Below, piece after piece: positions 7,620-14,680 of a stretch of DNA of 16,819 nucleotides; positions within the stretch are counted from its first letter, which is position 1; each line of letters begins with the position of its first letter. The notes below the pieces were generated by a model. That model made no database searches, was not told the DNA's origin, and saw nothing but the letters and a program-made list of their open reading frames with translations. Made by a program: the position numbers and the translations under genes. The stretch is from Actinomycetota bacterium. GTDB lineage: Bacteria; Actinomycetota; Humimicrobiia; Humimicrobiales; Humimicrobiaceae. Where the stretch lies: the NCBI GenBank assembly GCA_003567835.1, contig PWYO01000152.1, positions 1 to 16,819 on the forward strand, given 5' to 3'.

Positions 7620-8466
7620 CATAAAAACACGGCTTTCTTCGGGGAGGCCCAAACCCCTTTTAGCCGGATTTAAGCTTACCCATAAGTGCAACTTACAATG
7701 TGACCACTGCCCTTTCTGGAAAAAAGAAGGGCCCCACATTACTTACGCTGAAGCGGAAGATGTGCTGCTTCGCCTGCACAAAGAGGGGGTGCGCATCCTG
7801 ATCTTTGAAGGCGGTGAACCCCTGCTGTGGACGGGCATTGAACAGCTGACCGCCAAAGCCAAACAACTTTTTTTTACAGTAGGCATTACCACCAACGGCA
7901 CTTTAGATCTTTGCCGGGCAGACCCTGACCTCTATTTTATTTCCATAGACGGACCCCAAAAAATCCACGATCAGATCCGGGGCAAAAGCTTTGACCGGAT
8001 TATGGGTCATATCGGCAAGCATAAAAAACATAATATCATTGCCAATATCACCATATCCAGCCGCAATCAGGACCACATACTGGATCTGGTACAATTTCTG
8101 GAGGGGAGGATCAAAGGGTCCACCATCCAGTTTTTTTATCCCTTTCCCGGAGTGGAAGAACTGAGTGTGGCCCCACAGAAAAGAGAAGCGCTGCTGGACA
8201 GCTTGATTGGGCTAAAAAAGAAAGGGTATCATTTGCTTGATTCCTATCACTGCCTGGAGAGGATGAAAGACAACAGCTGGAAGTGCTATGATTTTCTCAT
8301 TGCCAGTGCAGATCCCGACGGATACATTTATCATGGCTGTTACTTAAAAAACAGGATCAAAGATATTTATTGTGCCAAATGCGGGTATGCTGCGCATTGC
8401 GAGATTTCTGCAGCCTATCGGTTTGTGCCCGGGGCCATAGCCACTGCGGCTAAAATCTTCTGGTAG
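7573..8466 (+). CDS. Radical SAM protein with Cys-rich C-terminus, function unknown
   Basis: The radical SAM core is clear: Cx3Cx2C at Cys39, Cys43 and Cys46 (CNLQCDHC) would bind the 4Fe-4S cluster that cleaves SAM. The FEGGEPLLW glycine-rich motif at 78-86, TTNGT at 106-110 and SIDGPQKIHD at 124-133 continue the barrel. The C-terminal third holds six further Cys (227, 238, 256, 267, 270, 276), arranged like a short SPASM/twitch-type auxiliary cluster domain (CAKCGYAAHC at 267-276). SPASM enzymes often modify peptides or proteins, but no precursor peptide gene is visible nearby, so the substrate is unknown. Start ATG 7573 is chosen for GGGAG at 7556-7560, although the 12-nt spacing is long; Met13 (7609) is an alternative without an SD. 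It is the only plus-strand gene, with divergent and convergent neighbours, so probably a single-gene transcript. Confidence 0.88.
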   Translation: MQYGKIGRIFYFMQYGIKTRLSSGRPKPLLAGFKLTHKCNLQCDHCPFWKKEGPHITYAEAEDVLLRLHKEGVRILIFEGGEPLLWTGIEQLTAKAKQLFFTVGITTNGTLDLCRADPDLYFISIDGPQKIHDQIRGKSFDRIMGHIGKHKKHNIIANITISSRNQDHILDLVQFLEGRIKGSTIQFFYPFPGVEELSVAPQKREALLDSLIGLKKKGYHLLDSYHCLERMKDNSWKCYDFLIASADPDGYIYHGCYLKNRIKDIYCAKCGYAAHCEISAAYRFVPGAIATAAKIFW

Positions 8467-8487
8467 GCAATAACCGCTGCTTACCAG
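8460..8487 (+). terminator. Hairpin at the radical SAM stop codon, possible weak terminator
   Basis: CTGGTAGGC (8460-8468) pairs with GCTTACCAG (8479-8487) over 9 bp with one G-U wobble and a 10-nt loop. In the minus-strand transcript the wobble becomes an A-C mismatch, so the fold is better for the rightward RNA. It sits in the 53-bp convergent gap between two genes, as expected for a terminator, but no U-run follows, so function is uncertain. Confidence 0.35.
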
Positions 8488-8519
8488 GATATTCCCGTCC
8501 TGTATGCCTGCAAATCCTT

Positions 8520-9365
8520 TTACCTGCGCACGATGTTGATGCTTAACTGCTCGGCCCTGGCCTGGGCCAGCGCAGTAACCGCACAGGTTTCAGGCACCGA
8601 AAGGGTTTTGATTTTTCCAGCAAAAAGGTTTACATCTTCTGCAGTAAGCACGCTTCCCTGGAATGTTTTACAATCGGTCTGAAGCCCCTTAAAATTTTGC
8701 CCAGAAAACGGGGTCCCTTTGGCCAGGCTTGCTTTTAAAAGCTGGCTCTCATATATAAATTTTGCGTTTAGCTCAATAGCATCTAACAAGGCAAAGGCAT
8801 CATTATGGGTTTCTGCGGCCACCATCACCCCATGCAGGGGCATAATCACCACCAGTGCCTGGTTTTTTCCCCATCGCTGTTCAAATACCTCCAGCACATA
8901 GCTGAATTCTTCTTCGGTCATAAACCCCAGCTCTTGGGGCACAACAGCGATTTCATCAATGCGGTGGTGTATGGCGGTCTGGGTCATGCCCCTGGGGTTT
9001 TTTATGCCTGCTTCCACAATCAGTGGGCTGTAGAAAGTATTGCCGTGAAGCGTGCAGTTTATGGCTGGAAACTTTTTCAATATCCTGAGATGCAGGTCTA
9101 TTTCTCTGGACAGTTTCTCTTTTCGTCCCTCGATAATATTGCCTTCCAGATCGGTGACCATGATGGTATCCGGACCAAGCTTCCACCTGTACAGATCTGC
9201 ACTGCGGGTCTGGGTGGAATAGACCTTGTCTCCCACTCTTAAAGCCATGTTCCCCCCACTGAAATCAGTGAGTCCGGTCTTGGCGGTATATTCCATCACT
9301 TCCATAATAATCTCTCGAGGATGCAGAAGTTCATCTGCAGCAAAGCAATATACTTTTTCTTCCAT
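8520..9365 (-). CDS. Class II aldolase/adducin family protein, RhaD/FucA-like
   Basis: The product is 281 residues, close to rhamnulose-1-phosphate aldolase (274 in E. coli). Recognisable class II aldolase elements are the phosphate-loop-like SGGN at 36-39, the DLEGNIIEG stretch at 72-80, Glu88 of REIDLH at the catalytic Glu position, LHGNTFYSP at 106-114, and PLHGVMVAA at 176-184 followed by the long DAFALLDAIELNAKFIY helix. Family members usually bind zinc with a His-x-His pair plus a later His. Here the pair reads His107-Gly-Asn109, so one expected ligand is Asn; the later His178 is present. Last gene of the sugar operon: its ATG follows the kinase stop by 3 nt, with SD AAGGGG inside the kinase end. 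Expected reaction: retro-aldol cleavage of a ketose 1-phosphate to dihydroxyacetone phosphate and an aldehyde; the substrate is unknown. Confidence 0.85.
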   Translation of the reverse strand: MEEKVYCFAADELLHPREIIMEVMEYTAKTGLTDFSGGNMALRVGDKVYSTQTRSADLYRWKLGPDTIMVTDLEGNIIEGRKEKLSREIDLHLRILKKFPAINCTLHGNTFYSPLIVEAGIKNPRGMTQTAIHHRIDEIAVVPQELGFMTEEEFSYVLEVFEQRWGKNQALVVIMPLHGVMVAAETHNDAFALLDAIELNAKFIYESQLLKASLAKGTPFSGQNFKGLQTDCKTFQGSVLTAEDVNLFAGKIKTLSVPETCAVTALAQARAEQLSINIVRR

Positions 9366-9368
9366 CGG

Positions 9369-10862
9369 TTACCCCTTCATGTTAAATAAATTTTCATAGA
9401 TCTCCCGTTTGCGTCGCCATCGCGGACCGTCCTGGGGGTGGTAATACTGCAACGGCATGGATTTTTTTACCACTTCTCTCCCCTCCTGGATGCTGTTTAT
9501 CTGGCCATCGGCCATCATCTGCAGCAATATATTGCCGGTGGCCGTGGTTTCTGCGGGACCTGCGATAACCGGTACCCCTGCAGCATTACAAACCCATTGG
9601 CAAAGCAGCCCATTTTTGGACCCTCCCCCCACCATATGGACCAAGGTAATTTTTCTTCCCTGAATCTCTTCCAGTTTGTTGATATAATAAGAGGTCTTCA
9701 GGGCTAGGCTCTGGTAGGCACATCTGGCAATCTCCCCGGCATCCGCCGGCCGCTTTGCCCGGCTGCTCTTGCTCAATTCCCTGACCTTCTGGGGCATGTC
9801 CCATATTTCTTTTTCAAACCGGGGATCATCGATATCAATAAACACATCATTGTCTGCAGATTCCCGGGCCCAGGCTACAATATGGTTCCAGGTAAGGCTG
9901 TTTTTTTCCGCTTTCCACTTGGCCATACACTGCTGGATAATCCATAGCCCAACCATATTCTTGAGCAGGTGGTAGCTGCCCCCCGCCCCTCCTTCATTGC
10001 CCAAACCAAAGTCCAGGCACCGATTGCTGACAACCGGCTCTGTATGCAGGGTACCAATCATGGCCCAGGTCCCGCAGCAAAGATAGGCCCAGCTTTTTTG
10101 GGTGTCTTGCCCGGCCAGGGGAATTGATGCAATCTCAGCAGAGGTATCATAGGCTGATAGGGCCACCGGCAATGGGGCCACGTCCAGTTCCCGGCATATA
10201 TTTTTTGCTAAATGTCCCATCACTTGTCCCGGCTCGGTAACCGGTAAAAATATATTTTGCGGTATGTTGAGTTTGTCCAGTATGTGCCGATCCCACCTCT
10301 TTTTTTTCTGATCCAAGGCACCCATGGTGGTTGCCCCTGTAAACTCACATACTTTGTTTCCGGTAAGAAAATAATTGAACAAGTCTCCCAGCATCAGCAG
10401 ACAATGCGCACATTCAAGCATAGGAGACGCTTCGAGCTTCATGGAATACAGCTGGTAAACTGTGTTGATTTCCATGGTTTGGGTTCCTGTCCTTGCGTAA
10501 ATCGTCCGGGGAGAAATCAACTTGGAAACTTGTGCCAATATGCCTGAAGTTCTCTTGTCCCTGTAATGCACAGGGTTTGAAAAAAGCTTGCCTGACCCAT
10601 CTAAGAGTCCAAAATCGCACCCGAAGGTATCAATGCCCATGCTGGAGAGTGCAAACCTGGCTGCAGCCTTGCCCAAGCCTGTTTTGAGTTCAAAAAAAAG
10701 TCTTAAAAAATCCCAGTATAGGGTATTGCCTGCATATACAGGCTCATTTACAAACCGGTGCACTTCTTCCAATTGCACCCTTTGGCCATCAAAGATTCCC
10801 ACAATGGCTCTTCCGCTGCTGGCGCCAAGATCAAAGGCTGCATAGTATTTGGTTTTGGTCAT
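9369..10862 (-). CDS. rhaB: FGGY-family sugar kinase, rhamnulokinase-like
   Basis: This ATP-dependent kinase should phosphorylate a ketose (L-rhamnulose in the classic family). The 497 residues cover both FGGY domains. AFDLGASSGRAIVG at 9-22 is the first phosphate-binding loop; MGIDTFGCDFGLLD at 75-88 and HYRDKR at 99-104 follow. Asp239 in AYDTSA is the likely catalytic base; E. coli RhaB has HDTAS there. GTWAMIG at 264-270 and NEGGAGGSYHLLKNMVGLW at 289-307 match the RhaB pattern closely, and GGGSKNGLLCQW at 412-423 is the second ATP-site motif. The SD AAAGGA lies 11 nt before ATG 10862, rather long. It is separated from the TIM-barrel gene by an unexplained 333-bp stretch and is nearly fused to the aldolase gene. 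L-fuculose or another 6-deoxyketose is equally possible, so the symbol is by similarity only. Confidence 0.88.
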   Translation of the reverse strand: MTKTKYYAAFDLGASSGRAIVGIFDGQRVQLEEVHRFVNEPVYAGNTLYWDFLRLFFELKTGLGKAAARFALSSMGIDTFGCDFGLLDGSGKLFSNPVHYRDKRTSGILAQVSKLISPRTIYARTGTQTMEINTVYQLYSMKLEASPMLECAHCLLMLGDLFNYFLTGNKVCEFTGATTMGALDQKKKRWDRHILDKLNIPQNIFLPVTEPGQVMGHLAKNICRELDVAPLPVALSAYDTSAEIASIPLAGQDTQKSWAYLCCGTWAMIGTLHTEPVVSNRCLDFGLGNEGGAGGSYHLLKNMVGLWIIQQCMAKWKAEKNSLTWNHIVAWARESADNDVFIDIDDPRFEKEIWDMPQKVRELSKSSRAKRPADAGEIARCAYQSLALKTSYYINKLEEIQGRKITLVHMVGGGSKNGLLCQWVCNAAGVPVIAGPAETTATGNILLQMMADGQINSIQEGREVVKKSMPLQYYHPQDGPRWRRKREIYENLFNMKG

Positions 10863-11003
10863 GTTTGGTTTCTTCCTTTATTTTTATCTCTTATGGCCAG
10901 CCCGGTCTGGGTTAAACGTGGTTTGGCCTGCCTGCAACTCCTTGGCGGTTTCTATTTCTTCGGGGGCAAAGCCCTCTCCTCTTGTCTGCGGATGCCTGCC
11001 GCG

Positions 11004-11024
11004 CTATGCCTTCAGCGGGCATAG
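11004..11024. repeat. Perfect 7-7-7 hairpin in the operon spacer
   Basis: CTATGCC and GGCATAG are perfect inverted arms around a 7-nt loop. The element lies about 140 nt upstream of the kinase start in the transcript. There is no T-run on either side, so a processing, stability or protein-binding role is more likely than termination. Confidence 0.45.
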
Positions 11025-11103
11025 ATAACCGTTTGCTGTGGGGATGCACCCTGGTTCTTTGCTACCCATGCAGCCAGGGGCGGCCAATTTTTCCTGCATT
11101 GCA

Positions 11104-11165
11104 GCTGTATGGCCGGCCACTTTGGCCTACAGCCCAAACGAGTACAGGGCGGCAGATGGCCCTGT
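11104..11165. repeat. Two adjacent stem-loops in the operon spacer
   Basis: The first arm pair is GCTGTA/TACAGC (11104-11109, 11128-11133), extended inside by GGCC/GGCC with a short bulge. The second is ACAGGGC/GCCCTGT (11144-11150, 11159-11165) with an 8-nt loop. They begin about 30 nt after the TIM-barrel stop codon in the transcript and could protect that upstream mRNA end or attenuate transcription. Confidence 0.45.
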
Positions 11166-11195
11166 GTTGGAACCCAGGTTTTTTTGCCATACTTT

Positions 11196-11870
11196 TTATC
11201 CATGGTCCTTTAGCTTGTCTATCACTGCAGCCACATTATCCCTAAAGCTGCCTTGGGGTGCAAACTTTTTCTCAAAGAAAGCGCCTCCGATGGTAAAACC
11301 CCATACCCCCTGGCGCAAGGTCTGCTCCAGGCGCTGGCAGCTGTTTATGGAGCCGGCAGATACAATGGGCAGCCGCACCGCTTCCTTGACCCTGGATACC
11401 AATTGGTTCATTTTTTGGGGATATTTATAGCGGTAAACCGGTATGTTAAGGCCGTCTACTCCGGCCCGGGCAAGCCTTTTGGCCTCTTGTGCAATTTCTT
11501 CTATGGTCCCATCCAGCACCAGGGGCCGGCCGTAAAATTTTCCGCAGAATGGAAAATAGCGCATTTTTTTGCCGATCATGGCCTGAACCGAAGAGCAGTA
11601 GATGGTGCTGAGGCAATCAAAGCCCACCTCTGCTGCCAGTTTGGCGGTTTGCTTGACCTGGGCCGTATCGTATTTGACTACTTCCAAAAAAACTTCCTTT
11701 CCTATGGCATGTATGGCCTTTACCAGGCTTTTCATCTGGGCCGGAGCCAGACCGGTCTCTTTGAACCCGTAGTAGTCCACATCCAGGTCCTTGACCATGT
11801 CAAAATAGTTTTGCGCATCAGCGACGGTAAGGTCATTATGGGTAAACATCAAAATCAGTTTGGGCTTCAT
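11196..11870 (-). CDS. Small TIM-barrel protein of the sugar operon, function unknown
   Basis: ATG 11870 is the start because GGAG (11880-11877) lies 6 nt upstream and the ATG overlaps the isomerase stop as ATGA. A frame open from 11882 exists, but it lies within the isomerase gene and lacks an SD. The 224 residues show alternating strands and helices of a beta/alpha barrel: LILMFTHND at 5-13, DYYGFKETGL at 32-41, FLEVVKYD at 61-68, GFDCLSTIY at 83-91, GVDGLNIPVYR at 137-147, and a C-terminal phosphate-site-like segment LPIVSAGSIN at 167-176 followed by GFTIGGAFF at 191-199. The last part resembles NanE- or ribulose-phosphate-epimerase-type barrels. Plausible roles are a sugar-phosphate epimerase or aldolase in the pathway. 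I cannot place it in a characterised family. Confidence 0.75.
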   Translation of the reverse strand: MKPKLILMFTHNDLTVADAQNYFDMVKDLDVDYYGFKETGLAPAQMKSLVKAIHAIGKEVFLEVVKYDTAQVKQTAKLAAEVGFDCLSTIYCSSVQAMIGKKMRYFPFCGKFYGRPLVLDGTIEEIAQEAKRLARAGVDGLNIPVYRYKYPQKMNQLVSRVKEAVRLPIVSAGSINSCQRLEQTLRQGVWGFTIGGAFFEKKFAPQGSFRDNVAAVIDKLKDHG

Positions 11871-13222
11871 CTTGGTCTCCATTCCACTGCATCCATGGTG
11901 GTATAATCAATGCCGTTTAGATTGCACAAGTGAATCAGTTCCTGCATATGATCTCCATAGCCAATATTCCAATGGTGGCCAAACCCTCCTTGGGCAACCC
12001 TTGCCAACAGTTCCCTGATATTAAACGGAAAGGCAATATTGATGGGGTTTCCTTGGTAATGGTCCATAAGATCGCTGTCCAGGGCTTTTCCCCTGGCCAT
12101 AAACATTTTGTAGCCGTATGAAGTGCCCATCAAATTGGTTACGGTCACCTGGCCGGGGATCCTTTGGGGAAAGAATACCGCTGCGCCTTTGCCCGTCTCA
12201 TAATCATCGTGTATGGTAACCTCTTTTTGGTCTTTGGCCAGGCTGAATGCCCCGGCGCCGCAGTGGGAAAACATCAATGAATTCTGGGGGGTATCCAGTT
12301 TGAGCACTTTCATCTGGTCCCCGTTGGAAACAGCCCTGCCGCTTAAAAGATGCAGGATATACATCATTATGGTGGCATTGAGATCGCCTTCACAGGCAGC
12401 GGGAATGCCCATGTGGTTTAATTTGGCAATGGACAAGCAAACCTTTCCCTTAAAATGGGGAAAACAATTTATGGAGACTGCGTGCAGCCCATGCTTTTTT
12501 ACCATATCCAGGATGCAAAGGTGTGTGGCAGCAGCCTCAAGGCCGTTCTGTTCACTGGTTTCTACTTTTGCTGCCAGCTGTTTGAACGTGTTCCATTCCC
12601 TTTTTGCCCGGTCGGGGGCAATCTTCTCCCTGGCCAGTACAATATGTTCATTGCCAAAATCAATGAGATTGACGTCAAATGTCTGTTTTACCGCCAGTTG
12701 GTCGATGCCCAGGGAGGTCATAATGGAGGGGTGTCCTCCCACATACCCTATATTGGATTGTTTGAGCCTGTTTTTTACTGCGCAGGCCCGCACAAAACGC
12801 CGGTAATCTTCCAATGCAGTCCGGTCATCAAATCGGCCGTAAATATAATGGTAATCAAGGCCCAGCTCGTAGGCCACGGGGATGACATTCTGTGAACCGG
12901 TTATGGAGACATTATAGGCATTGTAATCTGTGGCCCACATAATCAGGGGCTTGTCTATATCCTGCAAAAGAGGCATGACCTTTTTATCATCGGTAAACGT
13001 GCCGAACAAAAGCACAAATGCGTCCACATCCCGGTCATTGAAAAGACGGGCTGCTTGCCGGGCTTGCTGCAAAGAGGCGATCAAGCTGGTGGCAGCCACC
13101 ACCTCAAACCCCAGTTTTTTGCTGGCTTCAATCAGGTCAGCCTGATAGGCAAAAGAATCATCTTCATCAAGGTTAAACCCTTCCAGGATTGCTGTGCAGA
13201 TGCCTATTTTTGGCTTAAGCAT
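11867..13222 (-). CDS. L-fucose/L-arabinose isomerase-family protein
   Basis: The fold family interconverts aldoses and ketoses using a Mn-type metal. The likely start is ATG 13222 (451 residues), as AGG lies 8 nt upstream; ATG 13228, two codons earlier, would sit only 2 nt from it. Numbering from the longer start, the N-terminal half has Rossmann-like segments (KIGICTAILEGF at 7-18, DAFVLLFGTF at 69-78, KPLIMWATDYNAYN at 93-106). The C-terminal half carries the presumed metal site: PAACEGDLNATIMMYILHLLSG at about 276-297 with Glu280 and Asp282, FSHCGAG at 320-326, and GHHWNIGYGDH at 417-427. It is shorter than classical FucI (about 590) and lacks the RhaA signature. It heads the sugar operon, directly downstream of a good promoter with a palindromic operator. 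The substrate is undetermined; L-fucose, L-rhamnose or D-arabinose types are candidates. Confidence 0.82.
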   Translation of the reverse strand: MLKPKIGICTAILEGFNLDEDDSFAYQADLIEASKKLGFEVVAATSLIASLQQARQAARLFNDRDVDAFVLLFGTFTDDKKVMPLLQDIDKPLIMWATDYNAYNVSITGSQNVIPVAYELGLDYHYIYGRFDDRTALEDYRRFVRACAVKNRLKQSNIGYVGGHPSIMTSLGIDQLAVKQTFDVNLIDFGNEHIVLAREKIAPDRAKREWNTFKQLAAKVETSEQNGLEAAATHLCILDMVKKHGLHAVSINCFPHFKGKVCLSIAKLNHMGIPAACEGDLNATIMMYILHLLSGRAVSNGDQMKVLKLDTPQNSLMFSHCGAGAFSLAKDQKEVTIHDDYETGKGAAVFFPQRIPGQVTVTNLMGTSYGYKMFMARGKALDSDLMDHYQGNPINIAFPFNIRELLARVAQGGFGHHWNIGYGDHMQELIHLCNLNGIDYTTMDAVEWRPR

Positions 13223-13260
13223 ATACATTACCTATGTGCATGTTTTCGTTTATAAAAATC

Positions 13261-13289
13261 ATCATAGTTTATCTGATGCAGATAAGCAA
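13261..13289 (-). promoter_or_regulatory. Promoter of the sugar operon
   Basis: On the minus strand, -35 TTGCTT (13289-13284) and -10 TATGAT (13266-13261) are separated by exactly 17 bp. Transcription would start near 13254, about 32 nt before the isomerase ATG. The -10 matches consensus in 5 of 6 positions and the -35 in its TTG core. Confidence 0.6.
13269..13285. promoter_or_regulatory. Perfect 17-bp palindrome, probable repressor operator
   Basis: TTATCTG ATG CAGATAA is a perfect 7-3-7 inverted repeat lying in the spacer between the -35 and -10 of the sugar operon promoter. A bound dimeric regulator would block RNA polymerase, so sugar-inducible repression (LacI- or GntR/DeoR-type) is the natural reading. 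No regulator gene is in the window, so the binding protein is unknown. Confidence 0.6.
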
Positions 13290-13396
13290 TTTTTTTTACA
13301 AAATAGGAGATCCCGGTGCCCATACTTTTACAGAAAATGCCAGCCTCTGTATCCAGAATGCCGCTTTTTTATAACCCGCAAGCCCTGATTTGCAGC

Positions 13397-13876
13397 TCAA
13401 AGCGCTCCCTCTAGGGTCAGTAACGCTTTTTTTATACCGGGCCCTGCACCAAATTGACCGATCTTTTTACTGCTGGCAATCACCCGGTGGCAGGGTATGA
13501 GTATCATCAGGGGGTTTTTGGCCAAAGCCGTACCCACCGCCCGCCAGGCCCGGGGATACCCGCTGGCCTGGGCCAGCGTTTTATAGCTTATGACTTCACC
13601 GTATGCCGTGTTCTGAAGGGTGCCCAGCACCTTTCTGAAAAAAGGTGTTCCGGTTTTCAGCCGAATGTTCAGGCTAAAATGCTGCAGGTTTCCTTTTAGA
13701 TAATGGTAAATCTGTTCCTCTAAACCCGGGTGCCTGCCGCCGAAAACGGATTGTTCAGCCTCCAGGAAGCGAAAAAGTTTTAACTGGCTGCAGCCCAAAA
13801 AAAGGATGGGGCCTTCTTTTTCCCAGGCATAATGGAGCCGTCCCAGGGATGTTTGCATGCTGCCGTATAAAATCAT
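13397..13876 (-). CDS. ogt: Methylated-DNA--protein-cysteine S-methyltransferase
   Basis: This suicide repair protein removes alkyl groups from O6-alkylguanine onto its own cysteine. The 159 residues include the C-terminal DNA-binding/active-site domain: YGEVISYKTLAQASGYPRAWRAVGTAL at about 92-118, NPLMILIPCHRVI at 121-133 with acceptor Cys129 in the PCHRV motif, and a GQFGAGPGIKKALLTLE tail. The N-terminal 75 residues are a weakly conserved ribonuclease-like fold. ATG 13876 overlaps the permease stop by 4 nt (ATGA), so translation is coupled. It closes the cobalamin/metal operon; no functional reason for that location is evident. I saw no clear terminator in the 168 bp before the next gene. 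Confidence 0.94.
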   Translation of the reverse strand: MILYGSMQTSLGRLHYAWEKEGPILFLGCSQLKLFRFLEAEQSVFGGRHPGLEEQIYHYLKGNLQHFSLNIRLKTGTPFFRKVLGTLQNTAYGEVISYKTLAQASGYPRAWRAVGTALAKNPLMILIPCHRVIASSKKIGQFGAGPGIKKALLTLEGAL

Positions 13877-14679
13877 TTCTGCACCACCGGTCTGAGCATA
13901 AGGGTGATCAGAAATATGGCTGCGCTGACCATGATAATTGTGGCACCTGAAGCCAGGTTCAAATAATAGGAAGCCACCAGCCCCAGCAGGCTTGAAGCAA
14001 ATCCGAAGACCACCGAATAAGCCACCATTTGCTTAAAGTTGGCACTGATATTTTTGGAAGAGGCGGCAGGAATAACAATAAGCGCGCTTACCAGGATAAT
14101 GCCCACCACCCTGGTACCGATAATCACTGTGGTGGCCAGAAGAATGATAAAAAGATAATCATAGGCGGCCACATGCAGCCCCTGTATGCCGGCAAGCTCA
14201 CGGTCAAAGGTAATGCACATATAATTCTTAAAAAAAACCGACAACAGGATGATCACCACCAGGCCCAGGCTCACCGAAAGATAGAGGTAAAACCGGTCCA
14301 CAGCCAGAATATTTCCAAAAAGATAGGTTAAAAGATCCGGCCTGTAGGTGTCAAGCAGGCCGATGACCAACACCCCCAGAGCCATGGAAGCTGGAAGAAA
14401 AATGCCGATTATGGTATCCACCGCCAGGATTTTTTTGTTTTTGAGGTAGGCGATAAGAAGAGCGATGATGATGCCAAAGATGACTGCGGTAACCATGGGG
14501 TTTAGCCCCAGAACAAAACCCAGGGCAATGCCCGCCAAAGAAGAATGGGCAATGGCATTGGCAAAAAAAGACATCTTTTGAAGAATGACAAATACGCCGA
14601 TAAAAGAACAGACCACACCAATGACCACCCCGGCGAGAAGGGCCCTCTGCATAAACGGATAAGACAATAATTCCACCAT
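13873..14679 (-). CDS. znuB: Metal ABC transporter permease, ZnuB/MntB-like
   Basis: This is the membrane subunit of a cluster A-I metal importer for zinc or manganese. ATG 14679 is preferred, as GGAG (14689-14686) lies 6 nt upstream and the ATPase stop ends 1 nt before it. The frame is open from an earlier ATG at 14709, which overlaps the ATPase gene. The 268-residue protein has about eight membrane segments. The conserved AHSSLAGIALG segment lies near residues 44-54, TYLFGNILAV is mid-protein, and GTRVVGIILVSALIVIPAA near 190-208 is the family's typical late helix. No substrate-binding protein gene (ZnuA-type) is seen beside it, so metal specificity cannot be read from context. Confidence 0.9.
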   Translation of the reverse strand: MVELLSYPFMQRALLAGVVIGVVCSFIGVFVILQKMSFFANAIAHSSLAGIALGFVLGLNPMVTAVIFGIIIALLIAYLKNKKILAVDTIIGIFLPASMALGVLVIGLLDTYRPDLLTYLFGNILAVDRFYLYLSVSLGLVVIILLSVFFKNYMCITFDRELAGIQGLHVAAYDYLFIILLATTVIIGTRVVGIILVSALIVIPAASSKNISANFKQMVAYSVVFGFASSLLGLVASYYLNLASGATIIMVSAAIFLITLMLRPVVQK

Positions 14680-14680
14680 G

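Larger units (their letters stand above)
10863..11195 (-). other. 333-bp intra-operon stretch without an intact gene, rich in hairpins
   Basis: This spacer interrupts an otherwise tightly packed operon. Inverted repeats: CTATGCC/GGCATAG (11004-11010 with 11018-11024), GCTGTA/TACAGC (11104-11109 with 11128-11133, with an inner GGCC/GGCC pair) and ACAGGGC/GCCCTGT (11144-11150 with 11159-11165). None is followed by a U-run in the operon direction. The frame continuing from the TIM-barrel gene has only two internal stops before one near the kinase SD, and its last part (GEGFAPEEIETAKELQAG) looks protein-like, so a decayed gene is possible. A 63-codon frame at 11203-11012 has no recognisable features. 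Either a structured intercistronic RNA or a gene remnant; I recognise no known riboswitch class. Confidence 0.45.

Noticed and set aside
10863..11195. Known riboswitch in the operon spacer
   Set aside because: I compared it by eye with core motifs of cobalamin, FMN, TPP, glycine, c-di-GMP, THF and fluoride riboswitches and found no match; covariance search would be needed to exclude distant forms.
11012..11203. 63-codon minus-strand frame after the TIM-barrel gene
   Set aside because: Its ATG overlaps the TIM-barrel stop, but there is no SD, the product is Trp-, Pro- and Arg-rich without motifs, and the region is dominated by inverted repeats.
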